Below are positions 25,501 to 33,307 of a stretch of 45,900 nt of DNA, one piece after another. The stretch spans positions 1-45,900 of the forward strand of contig NZ_CAKKMF010000033.1 of assembly GCF_918697925.1 (NCBI RefSeq), given 5' to 3'. Made by a program: the position numbers and the translations under genes. The DNA comes from Arthrobacter sp. Bi26 (GTDB taxonomy: Bacteria; Actinomycetota; Actinomycetes; Actinomycetales; Micrococcaceae). The number at the start of each line of letters is the position of its first letter. Position 1 is the stretch's first letter. The notes beneath the pieces were generated by a model. It searched no databases and was not told the origin of the DNA. It saw nothing but the letters and a program-made list of their open reading frames with translations.

Positions 25501-25920
25501 ATGTCTGAAGGTGTTGGATTGATTGAGCGGTTTTACAAGGACGTCATTGAGAGCGGAAACCTCGCCCTCATTGATGAGCTGGCTGCGGACAGCTATGTGG
25601 ATCACGAAGAGGGCCTCCCCGGGCAGCCGCCCGGCAAGGACGGCGTCAAGTACTTCGTGAACACAATGCGGACGGCTTTCCCGGACATCAAGGTTAAGGA
25701 GATCGAGCCCAAGGTGGCTGCCGGAAACCTGGAGGTATGCCATGTGATTCTCACAGGAACGCATCGTGGCGAACTGGCCGGCATCCCGGCAACGGGCAAG
25801 AGCGTCGAATTCGATTGCACGGACATCATCCGTGTCGAGGAAGGCAAGGTGGCCGAGCACTGGGGCACCACGGACAACCTGAGCCTCATGCGGCAGATTG
25901 GCGCCGTGGCCATTGCCTGA
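25501..25920 (+). CDS. SnoaL-like/ester-cyclase-type small protein (copy 2)
   Basis: A 139-residue paralogue of the previous protein: GLIERFYKDVIESGNLALID, DHEEGLPGQPPGKDGVKYFV, TAFPDIKVKEIEP, GTHRGELAGIPATGKSVEFD and RVEEGKVAEHWGTTDNLSLM. The DHE and EHW blocks match copy 1. The leader AAGGAGTCGGAAATG is identical to that of copy 1. The two differ by ~40% of residues, so the duplication is old. A terminator lies between them, so copy 2 has its own promoter in the ~250 bases upstream. Function is unknown beyond the fold. It ends facing the glycerophosphodiesterase, with a bidirectional hairpin in between. Confidence 0.88.
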   Translation: MSEGVGLIERFYKDVIESGNLALIDELAADSYVDHEEGLPGQPPGKDGVKYFVNTMRTAFPDIKVKEIEPKVAAGNLEVCHVILTGTHRGELAGIPATGKSVEFDCTDIIRVEEGKVAEHWGTTDNLSLMRQIGAVAIA

Positions 25921-25988
25921 ACAGGGCCTACGCACGCAGGGCCGACGCGCGCTCGTGGCCGGAAAGACCGCCGGCGGGCACAGAAAAC

Positions 25989-26025
25989 AGGGCTGCCCAC
26001 GTTTCATGGAAACGAGGACAGCCCT
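25989..26025. terminator. Bidirectional hairpin between convergent genes
   Basis: AGGGCTG and CAGCCCT enclose CGTTTCATGGAAACG, itself an inner stem, giving a long interrupted hairpin. It sits between the plus-strand SnoaL copy 2 and the minus-strand glycerophosphodiesterase, so it probably ends transcription from both. Confidence 0.7.
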
Positions 26026-26052
26026 CCGTCCGCGGAGTTGGTCTGCGGAGAA

Positions 26053-26103
26053 TTAATTGCGCAGCGCCCCCACGGCGTTGTTCGGCGGCAGCCAGCCGTC
26101 GTC
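26053..26103 (-). pseudogene. 3'-terminal fragment of an alpha-glucosidase gene (copy A)
   Basis: Read on the minus strand, this encodes DDGWLPPNNAVGALRN and a stop. It matches the last 16 codons and stop of the intact alpha-glucosidase gene at 42165-43862 (EDGWLQPNNAAWVLRD). By hand count 42 of 51 bases agree. The match begins within three bases of the glycerophosphodiesterase stop codon, so this fragment lies directly behind that gene and is not its natural C-terminus. It is the most diverged of four such copies, all on the minus strand. Confidence 0.75.
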
Positions 26104-26105
26104 GT

Positions 26106-27185
26106 TTAGCTCGCGGTCGAGTATGCCTTCGGGAGCTTCAAGCCGCGCTCTTCCACGACGGTGCGCAGGCGGGTGGGGTAGTCGGTGATGATGCCGTCCA
26201 CGCCGAGGTCCATCAGCCGTGTCATGTCCGCCGTGGTGTTGACGGTCCAGGGGATGACCGGCAGGCCCAGCTCGTGGGCTTCGGCGATCATCTCGGGGGT
26301 GACGGAGCGGAAGGTGGGGGAGACGACGTCGTACCCCTGGGCTGCCGCTGCCTTGGCGAGCGAACCGCCGTAGGTGTCGATGTCGATGCCGCCGAGGTTG
26401 GGGCTGGCGCCGGGCTGGCCGACCTCGAGCCAGGCGTCGCCGCTGGACAACGCGACGAGCGGCAGCTGCGGGGCGATCTTCTTGGTCAGGTTCAGCGAGG
26501 ACCAGTCGAACGACTGCACGGTGCTGCGCTGGGCCATGCCGGCGGTGTAGATCTCCGTGACCACGGCCTTGGTCAGGGCCACCATGCCCTCGCCGCCGGA
26601 CCGGCCGTCCTCCACCTTGGTCTCGATGTTGAAGCGGACCTTCTTGGCGTCGGCGTCGTGGACCAGCTGGAAGACGTCTTTGAGCTCGGCGATCCGGTTG
26701 CCCTCGATGACGTCCTGCTCCGGGTACCCCTTCAGCTGGGTGAACCCGCAGTCCAGGGTCTTGATCTGGGCGAGCGACAGTTCGGCCACCCGGTCGCCGA
26801 CATACGGGAAAGCCGCGTCGCCGGGAGCCGCCGGCGCGGTGTCGCGGCACTTGTCCGGCTGGATGGTGTCGTCGTGCCAGACGATGACCTTGCCGTCGGA
26901 AGTCAGGTGGGTGTCCAGTTCCAGCGTGGTCACGCCGAGCTTTAGCGAGTTGGCGAATGCGGCCAGGGATTCTTCGGTCCACTCGCCGCGGCCCCCGCGG
27001 TGGGACTGCAGGTCAAAGGGGCCGTTGCTCTCGTTGGTCTTGATACCGGCTGTTGCCTCTGCGGCAGCCGTTCCGGCAGCGTTCGACGACGGCGGGCCGG
27101 CTTCGGGGTTGGAAGCGGCGACGGCGGGGCCCGCTAGCGAGGCGATGAGCGCGGCGGCGGCCGCTGCAATCAGGGGTGTGCGCAT
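26106..27185 (-). CDS. Glycerophosphodiester phosphodiesterase, secreted
   Basis: A 359-residue exported enzyme that hydrolyses glycerophosphodiesters to glycerol 3-phosphate and an alcohol. A Sec signal peptide (TPLIAAAAAALIASLAGPAVA, cleavage about residue 23) is followed by the GDPD barrel: FDLQSHRGGRGEWTEES with the catalytic His-Arg-Gly (about residue 63), TTLELDTHLTSDGKVIVWHD with the metal-binding Glu-Leu-Asp and a second His, and IPWTVNTTADMTRLMDLGVD near the C-terminus. The start at 27185 is preceded on the minus strand by GGAGGAAACCATCACC. Upstream ATGs lack a signal peptide. The gene is followed immediately by an alpha-glucosidase 3' fragment. Confidence 0.93.
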   Translation of the reverse strand: MRTPLIAAAAAALIASLAGPAVAASNPEAGPPSSNAAGTAAAEATAGIKTNESNGPFDLQSHRGGRGEWTEESLAAFANSLKLGVTTLELDTHLTSDGKVIVWHDDTIQPDKCRDTAPAAPGDAAFPYVGDRVAELSLAQIKTLDCGFTQLKGYPEQDVIEGNRIAELKDVFQLVHDADAKKVRFNIETKVEDGRSGGEGMVALTKAVVTEIYTAGMAQRSTVQSFDWSSLNLTKKIAPQLPLVALSSGDAWLEVGQPGASPNLGGIDIDTYGGSLAKAAAAQGYDVVSPTFRSVTPEMIAEAHELGLPVIPWTVNTTADMTRLMDLGVDGIITDYPTRLRTVVEERGLKLPKAYSTAS

Positions 27186-27439
27186 GGTGATGGTTTCCTC
27201 CTGGGTGACGGTTACCGGCGTTGTGCCGGCGACCCGACCACCGTAGGGAGGTGAGATGGACTGTGGTGTGCGGGGAGCTGGACCGCGGGTGAACACACAA
27301 TGATGCGGGAGATGCGCGGGTGGGCCCGCACCTTGGTGTTGCCAAACAGACCCGAGAAGATCACAGTGAAGTACGTCACATCGAGGCCGGGAGGCCGGCC
27401 GCGGCTCTCAGGGCCGTGTATCCGCGGTGGAGGTCAACC

Positions 27440-28936
27440 ATGAGCACCACGTCCGACAAAGTCTTCGATGCCACTCCCGAGGGTGACGAACCCACGCTTA
27501 AGCGGGTCCTTGGACCCAAGCTCCTGCTCCTGTTCATCGTCGGTGACATCCTCGGCGCCGGCGTCTACGCCGTCACCGGAACCATGGCCGGCACGGTGGG
27601 CGGCATCGTCTGGCTGCCGTTCCTGCTCGCTTTCGTCGTCGCGACCCTGACCGCATTCTCCTACCTGGAGCTGGTCACCCAATACCCCCAGGCAGCCGGT
27701 GCGGCGCTCTACACTCACAAGGCGTTCGGGATCCACTTCGTCACCTTCCTGGTCGCGTTCGCCGTCGTCTGCTCCGGCATCACCAGCGCCTCCACGTCTG
27801 CGAACGTCCTTGCCCAGAACTTCTTTGGAGGCCTGGCGATCAACGGCTGGATGGACATGCCCGGTCGGGAGGTGATCACCGCGGTTGCGTTGGGCTTTAT
27901 GCTGCTGCTGGCGGCTATCAACCTGCGCGGCGTGGGGGAGAGCGTGAAGTTCAACGTTGTGCTCACCCTGGTCGAGGTGATCGCCCTGTGCATCGTGATC
28001 GGGGTCGGCTTCTACGTGATGGCCCAAGGAACAGGGAATCCAGCAGAGATCACGGTCTTTACCGACCACCAGGACAAGGGCCTGTTCCTGGCAGTCACGG
28101 CGGCCACGTCCATCGCGTTCTTTGCGATGGTCGGCTTTGAGGACTCCGTGAACATGGTCGAGGAAACGCAGAACCCCGAGCGGATCTTCCCGCGGACCAT
28201 GCTGACCGGTCTCGGCATCGCCGTGATCCTCTACATGCTCGTGGCCGTTTCCGTGGTCAGCGTGCTCACGCCCACCGAACTCGAAGGGATCAGGGAGGCC
28301 GAAGGCGCCGCGCTCCTTGAGGTGGTGCACAAGGGGTCACCGGACTTCCCCATCGACAAGGTGTTCCCGTTCCTCGCTGTCTTCGCCGTGGCCAACACCG
28401 CCTTGATCAACATGCTGATGGCCAGCCGTCTGATCTACGGCATGGCCCGCCAGGACGTCCTGCCGCGGCCGCTGGGACGGGTGCTCCCTGGACGCCGCAC
28501 GCCATGGGCCGGGATCGTGTTTTCCACCGTCCTTGCGCTGGGGCTGATCTGGTACGTCACCAGCGACCCGGAGAGCAACGTCGTGGCGAACCTCTCCGGC
28601 ACTACGGCGTTCCTGCTGCTATGCGTGTTCACCCTGGTGAACGTGGCCTGCGTTGTCCTCCGCGGCAAGAGGGACCCCAACCGCGAGGTCTTCTTCACCT
28701 CGCCGGGGCCGATACCGATCGTCGCGGCCCTGCTGTGCGCCTTCCTCGCCGGACCATGGGTGGGCCGGCCCGTTATCCAGTACCAGATCGCCGGGGGACT
28801 GATGGCGATCGGCGTCGTGCTGTGGTTCATCACCTGGTTGATCAACAGGAGGACCAACACCAGGGAGGGCGAACCGGTCGGCATCCAGAACATCGGCAAG
28901 GACGATCAGGTCCCGCCGCCGCCACCCGGCCTTTGA
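27440..28936 (+). CDS. APC-family amino acid permease
   Basis: A 498-residue membrane transporter with about 12 hydrophobic segments. Typical amino acid/polyamine/organocation features are LLLLFIVGDILGAGVYAVTG in helix 1 (unwound substrate-binding GAGVY), YLELVTQYPQAAGAALYTHK in helix 3, and FFAMVGFEDSVNMVEETQNP in helix 6 with the conserved Glu pair. The C-terminus is cytoplasmic and polar, ending in five prolines. It should import or exchange an amino acid by proton or gradient coupling. The start at 27440 has GGAGGTCAACC before it. It is divergent from the glycerophosphodiesterase. Confidence 0.92.
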   Translation: MSTTSDKVFDATPEGDEPTLKRVLGPKLLLLFIVGDILGAGVYAVTGTMAGTVGGIVWLPFLLAFVVATLTAFSYLELVTQYPQAAGAALYTHKAFGIHFVTFLVAFAVVCSGITSASTSANVLAQNFFGGLAINGWMDMPGREVITAVALGFMLLLAAINLRGVGESVKFNVVLTLVEVIALCIVIGVGFYVMAQGTGNPAEITVFTDHQDKGLFLAVTAATSIAFFAMVGFEDSVNMVEETQNPERIFPRTMLTGLGIAVILYMLVAVSVVSVLTPTELEGIREAEGAALLEVVHKGSPDFPIDKVFPFLAVFAVANTALINMLMASRLIYGMARQDVLPRPLGRVLPGRRTPWAGIVFSTVLALGLIWYVTSDPESNVVANLSGTTAFLLLCVFTLVNVACVVLRGKRDPNREVFFTSPGPIPIVAALLCAFLAGPWVGRPVIQYQIAGGLMAIGVVLWFITWLINRRTNTREGEPVGIQNIGKDDQVPPPPPGL

Positions 28937-28986
28937 CCACGTGGCGGACTGCGTGCGAGCCAGGTGCGGCATCTGGCCCTCATTTT

Positions 28987-29469
28987 CTAGGCGAGGGCGT
29001 CTGTAACCAAGCGCAGCTTCTCAAACGACTCAGTCCAGCCGCCGCGGTGCAGTTCTAGGCGTTCGTCCGTCAGGAACGGTCCCTGCGAGAGCACCAGACG
29101 CGTGCCTTTGCCGGTACTCCCGAGCGAGAGATCGACGACGGTTTCCCGGTCGTCTGGCGTCGGTTCCTCCCAGTGGAATGTGTACACCAGATGCCAAGGC
29201 GGGTCGATTTCCAGGAACTCGCCGGAGAGGTGGAAGGGTTCCCCGTCCGGTGGCGTCATGCGGAATCGGTAGCGGCCGCCTGGCGTGAGGTTCAGTTCGG
29301 CTGCAGGGATGGTGAATCCGTGCGGGCCCCACCACTTCACCAGTTCGGCCGATTCCGTCAGCATCCTGAAGACTTCCTCCGGGGGAGCAGCGAGCGTGCA
29401 CTCCAGATTCAGGACCAGCGCGCCAGATTCCGCGTTCCCGGTTGCCTCATTCCCCGTTGGCTCGTTCAC
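28987..29469 (-). CDS. SRPBCC (AHSA1-like) domain protein
   Basis: A 160-residue cytoplasmic protein with a START/SRPBCC fold. Residues ~20 onward read LNLECTLAAPPEEVFRMLTE, then WWGPHGFTIPAAELNLTPGG, YRFRMTPPDGEPFHLSGEFL, LVYTFHWEEP and a C-terminal helix SFEKLRLVTDAL. The WWGPxGF block marks the AHSA1/activator-of-Hsp90 subgroup of small bacterial proteins. Such proteins bind hydrophobic ligands, but no ligand is known here. About 18 hydrophilic residues (MNEPTGNEATGNAESG) precede the domain and are not conserved. The gene is divergent from the DUF2975/XRE pair, separated by about 110 bases. Confidence 0.85.
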   Translation of the reverse strand: MNEPTGNEATGNAESGALVLNLECTLAAPPEEVFRMLTESAELVKWWGPHGFTIPAAELNLTPGGRYRFRMTPPDGEPFHLSGEFLEIDPPWHLVYTFHWEEPTPDDRETVVDLSLGSTGKGTRLVLSQGPFLTDERLELHRGGWTESFEKLRLVTDALA

Positions 29470-29558
29470 AGTTCAACTCTGGCACTCTGTGGCCGGTGAC
29501 GGAAGTGGACCGGGCTGGCAGCGGCCTGTCACGCCGCGAGCGTCCGCAGACCAAAGTA

Positions 29559-29593
29559 TATCGATTGACTTTCGATAGTTAATGGCTGAAGAT
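29559..29593 (+). promoter_or_regulatory. Operator-like palindrome overlapping a candidate promoter
   Basis: TATCGA-N7-TCGATA (29559-29577) is a 19-base dyad. Its spacer holds TTGACT, a candidate -35 element, and 17 bases further is GAAGAT (29588-29593), a weak -10. Transcription would then begin near 29600, where an ATG for the DUF2975 protein occurs, implying a leaderless mRNA. The XRE regulator encoded in the same operon may bind here. Confidence 0.45.
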
Positions 29594-29599
29594 CGATGC

Positions 29600-30079
29600 A
29601 TGCAACTTACTCGCGTGGCAGTCATCGCCCTTCGGATTGTCCTTGTTGTGGCGTTCCTCCTGTTGGTCCTGTTCCAAGTCATGTCCCTCCCCGGGCAGTT
29701 CGCCCATATGGCGCAGGAGAATCCGGAGCGGGCTTACCTGCAATGGCCGCTCACCGTCTTCGCGATCCTGGAAGTCGCTGGCGTCCAGGTGGTGATGGTG
29801 AGCACCTGGAAGTTGCTCACCATGGTCAAGCTCGGCAGCATCTTCAGCAACGAAGCACTGCGGTGGGTGGACGCGATCGTCTGGGCCGTCGCCGCCGGAT
29901 GGACCTTGCTGGCGGCACTGTCCGCCTTCGTGGTCCTTAACGCGGATGATCCGGGCCTGCCGCTCCTGCTGTTCCTGCTGCTGGTAGCCGGCGCCGCCCT
30001 GGGCCTTGTGGTGGTGGTGCTGCGCGCGCTGCTCCGGCAGGCCACGGACCTGCGCAGCGACATGGAAGCGGTGATTTGA
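29600..30079 (+). CDS. DUF2975-type membrane protein
   Basis: A 159-residue membrane protein with four hydrophobic segments: VAVIALRIVLVVAFLLLVLF, WPLTVFAILEVAGVQVVMVS, IVWAVAAGWTLLAALSAFVV and LPLLLFLLLVAGAALGLVVV. Between helices 2 and 3, KLLTMVKLGSIFSNEALRWV is the DUF2975 signature. The next gene encodes a small XRE regulator, which is the standard partner of this family, but the role of the pair is unknown. I prefer the ATG at 29600 because a candidate promoter would place the transcript start at that codon; an ATG at 29582 adds six residues. The stop overlaps the regulator start (TGATG). Confidence 0.82.
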   Translation: MQLTRVAVIALRIVLVVAFLLLVLFQVMSLPGQFAHMAQENPERAYLQWPLTVFAILEVAGVQVVMVSTWKLLTMVKLGSIFSNEALRWVDAIVWAVAAGWTLLAALSAFVVLNADDPGLPLLLFLLLVAGAALGLVVVVLRALLRQATDLRSDMEAVI

Positions 30080-30285
30080 TGCCCATCGTGGTGCGCATCG
30101 ACGTCGAACTGGCCAAACAAAAGATGAGCGTGGGGGAGTTCGCCGAGCGCGTGGGACTCACCCCGGCGAACGTGGCGGTGCTGAAAAACGGCCGCGCAAA
30201 GGCTGTCCGCTTCAGTACCCTGGAAGCAATGTGCCGGGTCCTCAAATGCCAGCCGGGTGACCTGCTGGAGTTCGTCGAGGAATGA
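30079..30285 (+). CDS. Small XRE-family helix-turn-helix regulator (YozG-like)
   Basis: A 68-residue protein consisting of one helix-turn-helix domain: VRIDVELAKQKMSVGEFAER, VGLTPANVAVLKNGRAKAVR and LEAMCRVLKCQPGDLLEFVE. The short, single-domain form that follows a DUF2975 gene is the YozG type. It starts at the ATG in the TGATG overlap with the upstream stop and so is translationally coupled to it. It probably represses the pair through the dyad at 29559-29577, an inference from position. Confidence 0.9.
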   Translation: MPIVVRIDVELAKQKMSVGEFAERVGLTPANVAVLKNGRAKAVRFSTLEAMCRVLKCQPGDLLEFVEE

Positions 30286-30579
30286 TCCGGTGACCTGTGA
30301 CGGCGGACGTCCTCACAGGGGGCCAGTGAAACAGACCTCTGCCCGGCAGGCTCGTGGAACTGCGTCGGCTCGGGTAGTCAAAGGCCCCGGAAAAGGTCTT
30401 GTGCGCCGGGAAAACCATGGTCCTAAATGCTCCTAGTCGTCACCCTCACACATGCGTAGAATCCACAATGTCCCTACTCGGATTCACCCGCGCTGGGCGT
30501 TGCGGGGACACGATGCCCAGGACGAGAAAGCGGTCAGTCAAACACCGATGGGCCTGATCGCAGAAATCAGGAGCACGTG

Positions 30580-30945
30580 ATGAAGACACTTCGAAACGTC
30601 GCAGCGGGCGCAGCATTAACGGCCGCTCTCGCCGGCGGCGGCATGTATCTCGCAATGGCCGCTCCGGACGGCGCGGCGACCTCCACCACACCGTCCGCTT
30701 CCCAGCACAAGGGCGGTCATCAAGCCAACGGCATCACCGAGCAGCTGCTAACAGGTGACACTGCCGCACGTGTGGAAGCGGCAGTGACGGACGCCAACCC
30801 CGGGGCGACCGTCGTCCGCGTCGAAACCGATGCGGAGGGGGCTGCCTACGAGGCGCACATCCTCAAGGCTGACGGGACGTCAGCGACAGTGAAATTGGAC
30901 GCCTCGTTCAACGTCACGGGCACCGAAACGGGCAAGCAACGCTAA
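30580..30945 (+). CDS. Secreted PepSY-like small protein
   Basis: A 121-residue exported protein. The N-terminus KTLRNVAAGAALTAALAGGG YLAMAAPDGA forms a signal peptide with a likely cleavage near residue 29. The mature region has a low-complexity linker (TSTTPSASQHKGGHQ) and one domain: ITEQLLTGDTAARVEAAV, TVVRVETDAEGAAYEAHILK and ADGTSATVKLDASFNVTGTE, which matches the beta-hairpin/helix pattern of PepSY domains. GGAGCACGTG precedes the ATG at 30580. PepSY domains often inhibit proteases or act as periplasmic sensors, but this is not shown here. Two GC hairpins follow the gene. Confidence 0.8.
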   Translation: MKTLRNVAAGAALTAALAGGGMYLAMAAPDGAATSTTPSASQHKGGHQANGITEQLLTGDTAARVEAAVTDANPGATVVRVETDAEGAAYEAHILKADGTSATVKLDASFNVTGTETGKQR

Positions 30946-30976
30946 GAACAGCGTGAACGCCCCGCTGACCGCGGAG

Positions 30977-31029
30977 GGCAGGGCTGGCAGCCCTGCCGAG
31001 GGTCGGGACCCATCGTGAGGCTGGGTCCC
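30977..31029 (+). terminator. Two tandem GC hairpins
   Basis: GGCAGGGCT-GGC-AGCCCTGCC (30977-30997) and GGGACCCA-N9-TGGGTCCC (31005-31029) are strong adjacent stems, with no T-run after either. They are a likely end of the PepSY-like gene transcript, though high-GC hairpins in this genome can be incidental. Confidence 0.6.
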
Positions 31030-31143
31030 GGCGCTGTTATGCCGTTCCGTCCTGTGGTGGGTGCGGACGCCAGTAAGCTGCACGGCATTGAACGGATCGG
31101 GATCCTGAGTAGCATTGCAGGCACTTCCAAGCTGAGGAGCGTC

Positions 31144-31662
31144 ATGGACAGGTCCGATGATACGAACACGCCGGCCACCGGCGTACAGGGCAGGGCGTAC
31201 AAACTTGCAGCCGACGAGGGGACCGCCCTGTGGTTCACGAATGCATTGGTCTTGGTCAAGGCAGGCGGCCCGGAGACGAAACAGCGGCTGACCATTACGG
31301 AGATTCTGCATCCGGCTGGCTACGCGCCACCGATGCACCGGCATCTGGTTGAGGATGAATCCTTCTACGTTATTTCGGGCACGGCTCTGTTCGAGAGCGA
31401 CGGGCAGCGCTTCACCGTGCAAAAGGGCGATTTCGTCTTTCTTCCCCAAGGTTCCACCCACACATTTCTTGCCGGACCGGAAGAGTCCTTCCGCAGCCTC
31501 GTGATCACCGTGCCAGCCGGCTTTGAAACCTTCGCCGCCGAGGCAGGAGCGCCGGCAGCGCGCAGGGTACTGCCGGAACCTGAACCCGTCGACGGCCAGG
31601 CACTAACCGCGATCGCTGCACGCCACAACATCGAGATCATCGGGCCTCCGCTCACTACCTGA
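31144..31662 (+). CDS. Cupin-domain protein, quercetinase-like
   Basis: A 172-residue single cupin. The first motif is APPMHRHLVEDESFYVISGT with the His-x-His-x(4-6)-Glu metal ligands, and the second is VQKGDFVFLPQGSTHTFLAG with the third His. The preceding region (ALWFTNALVLVKAGG) and following LVITVPAGFETFAAEAG are typical of the quercetin-dioxygenase-like cupins. An intact metal site suggests it binds a metal, but the substrate is not known. GAGGAGCGTC before the ATG at 31144 is a good ribosome site; the frame extends upstream without support. It is convergent with the flavin monooxygenase gene. Confidence 0.85.
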   Translation: MDRSDDTNTPATGVQGRAYKLAADEGTALWFTNALVLVKAGGPETKQRLTITEILHPAGYAPPMHRHLVEDESFYVISGTALFESDGQRFTVQKGDFVFLPQGSTHTFLAGPEESFRSLVITVPAGFETFAAEAGAPAARRVLPEPEPVDGQALTAIAARHNIEIIGPPLTT

Positions 31663-31717
31663 CAATGGCGAGATTGTCCCCGACCTTGAATTCGACAGCG
31701 ACTTCCTGACAACTGCG

Positions 31718-32878
31718 TTATGCCGCCAGCCGGCTCTGAACCTCCGCTGCGTGCTGCGGAGCCCGGGTGGCGGCGAGCCGCTTCGCCAGGTATTTGGCGT
31801 CCCGGCACACGCCGGGGAGGGTTTCAGATGCTGCGGCGAAGATGAGGTCTTTCCCCAGGAGGTACAGGCCCGGCAGGGCATCCACGATCCCGCGGTGCTG
31901 CTGCTCCCGCCAGTTCGCGGGCAGGGCCGGGATGTCCAGCCATGGGTAGGCCTCGGTGAAGCCGGTGCACCAGATGACGTTCGCCACTAGAAGGCTCTGG
32001 CCGTCGTCGAGTATTACTTCGCCGTCCTGGACTCCGGTGACCCGCGGCACCAGGTGGACGCCGGCGGCGCTGAGGTCCGCGAGCTTGGTGCGGATCAGCG
32101 GCGTAGCCATGGCAGCCATCTTGGGCAGCACCTTGCGCCCGACCGGCGTGTTGGTGTTCAGCACGTGCATCCCGGCGAAGCGGACCACCGGGATGAAGAA
32201 GCGGGCCGCGGTCCGGCCGTGCCGGAACGGGATCTCGGCACTCGGCTTGCCGGCCATCCAGGTTTCATGGGTGCGGCTGGTCTCCAGGGCGATCTCCGCT
32301 CCGGAGTTGCCCACCCCCACCACCAGGACGGGACCGGGCTTGAGCTGGGCCGGGTTCTTGTAGCTGTGGGAGTGGATCTGCACGACGTCGGACGGCAGGT
32401 CCGCCGCAAAGCCCGGCGTCTTGGGCAGCTGGCAGGCACCAGTGGCGAGGACGACGTTCGCCGCCGTCCAGCGCCGCGCCCCGGCCGTGACATGGAACCG
32501 CTGCCCGTCGTGGCTCAGCCGGGTGACGGCCGTGTTGGGCCGGACCGGCAGGTGGAACCGGGAGGCATAGTCCTCCAGATAGTCCGCCTGCTCGTCTTTG
32601 GTGGGGAAGGCGAGGCGGTCGCCGGGGAAGGGCCGGCCGGGCAGGCCGTTGTACTTGGCGGGGGTGAACAGGCGCAGCGAGTCCCAGCGGCTCCGCCACG
32701 CGTCGCCAACCCGTGTGCCGGCGTCGAGAATGACAAAGTTCCGGTGCTGCTGCACCAGGTAATAGCCCAGCGCCAGGCCGGACTGTCCGGCACCGATGAT
32801 GACGGTGTCGACGGTGGCAGTGCCGACTATGCCAGTGCCGACGGTGCCGCGGGTGTCAGTTGCTGGGGTGGTGTTCAT
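31718..32878 (-). CDS. FAD-dependent oxidoreductase, flavin monooxygenase/CzcO-like
   Basis: A 386-residue flavoprotein with two dinucleotide motifs: VIIGAGQSGLALGYYLVQQH near the N-terminus for FAD, and VLVVGVGNSGAEIALETSRT for NADPH. GDAWRSRWDSLRLFTPAKYN is the linker block of the CzcO/flavin-containing monooxygenase group. It also has VVLATGACQLPKTPGFAADL and a C-terminal ATG motif-like NVIWCTGFTEAYPWL. The likely reaction is NADPH-dependent oxygenation or reduction of an unknown substrate. The ATG at 32878 was chosen over 32902 because AAGGAGG lies seven bases before it. It could be co-transcribed with the small upstream membrane protein (38-base gap). Confidence 0.9.
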   Translation of the reverse strand: MNTTPATDTRGTVGTGIVGTATVDTVIIGAGQSGLALGYYLVQQHRNFVILDAGTRVGDAWRSRWDSLRLFTPAKYNGLPGRPFPGDRLAFPTKDEQADYLEDYASRFHLPVRPNTAVTRLSHDGQRFHVTAGARRWTAANVVLATGACQLPKTPGFAADLPSDVVQIHSHSYKNPAQLKPGPVLVVGVGNSGAEIALETSRTHETWMAGKPSAEIPFRHGRTAARFFIPVVRFAGMHVLNTNTPVGRKVLPKMAAMATPLIRTKLADLSAAGVHLVPRVTGVQDGEVILDDGQSLLVANVIWCTGFTEAYPWLDIPALPANWREQQHRGIVDALPGLYLLGKDLIFAAASETLPGVCRDAKYLAKRLAATRAPQHAAEVQSRLAA

Positions 32879-32916
32879 GGTGGTGCCTCCTTGGTGCTGC
32901 ATGTGCAGTTGGGTGG

Positions 32917-33216
32917 TTATGAACGTTGTGACTGCTGTGGCGCCGGGTGGCCGGCGGGTCCGGACCGGAAGCTCAGGTACCAGATGAGCAGCAGCGCGGA
33001 GGCGACGACGTAGAAGGAGTGCAATAGCCAGATCGGCCCCGGAGGGAGGCTGAAGACGTACACGGAGTGCACTGCGTTGGCGACGTTGCTCAGCGCGAGG
33101 TAGCCGAGGCTGTAGGAGTCAAGATCCCTCGTGCGTAGTGCCTTGAGCAGCATGGGCAAGTAGCTCACCGCGAAGAGGCCGGTGGAAACCATTCCTGCGA
33201 GCACTGAAACGTTCAT
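32917..33216 (-). CDS. SemiSWEET/PQ-loop-like small membrane protein
   Basis: A 99-residue protein with three hydrophobic segments: VLAGMVSTGLFAVSYLPMLL, YSLGYLALSNVANAVHSVYV and WLLHSFYVVASALLLIWYLS. One three-helix PQ-loop repeat with a conserved-looking YLPM(L)xxxLRTRDLDSYSL block is the SemiSWEET design. The usual Pro-Gln is replaced by Pro-Met, so sugar transport is uncertain. Residues after 85 are polar. The start at 33216 gives MNVSV; the longer frame to 33264 has no supporting signal. It sits between the TPR-LuxR gene and the monooxygenase on the same strand. Confidence 0.75.
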   Translation of the reverse strand: MNVSVLAGMVSTGLFAVSYLPMLLKALRTRDLDSYSLGYLALSNVANAVHSVYVFSLPPGPIWLLHSFYVVASALLLIWYLSFRSGPAGHPAPQQSQRS

Positions 33217-33233
33217 GCCATTAACGCTATTTT

Positions 33234-33250
33234 TCGCCGCATCGCGGCGA
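33234..33250. other. Hairpin upstream of the SemiSWEET-like gene
   Basis: TCGCCGC-ATC-GCGGCGA is a seven-pair stem, placed 18 bases upstream of the SemiSWEET start and after the TPR-LuxR stop. A second weaker dyad (ACCCATTTCCC/GGGGAATGGGT) lies at 33263-33304. Together they could slow transcription between the two genes or act as operators. Confidence 0.4.
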
Positions 33251-33307
33251 ATCGGGCGAATCACCCATTTCCCGGGGAGAAATCCGGCGGGCGGGGAATG
33301 GGTAGTT

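Noticed and set aside
26053..26982. Minus-strand frame covering the glycerophosphodiesterase gene in another frame
   Set aside because: Only its last 16 codons (copy A) show similarity to a real protein. The rest is a shadow of the GDPD gene.
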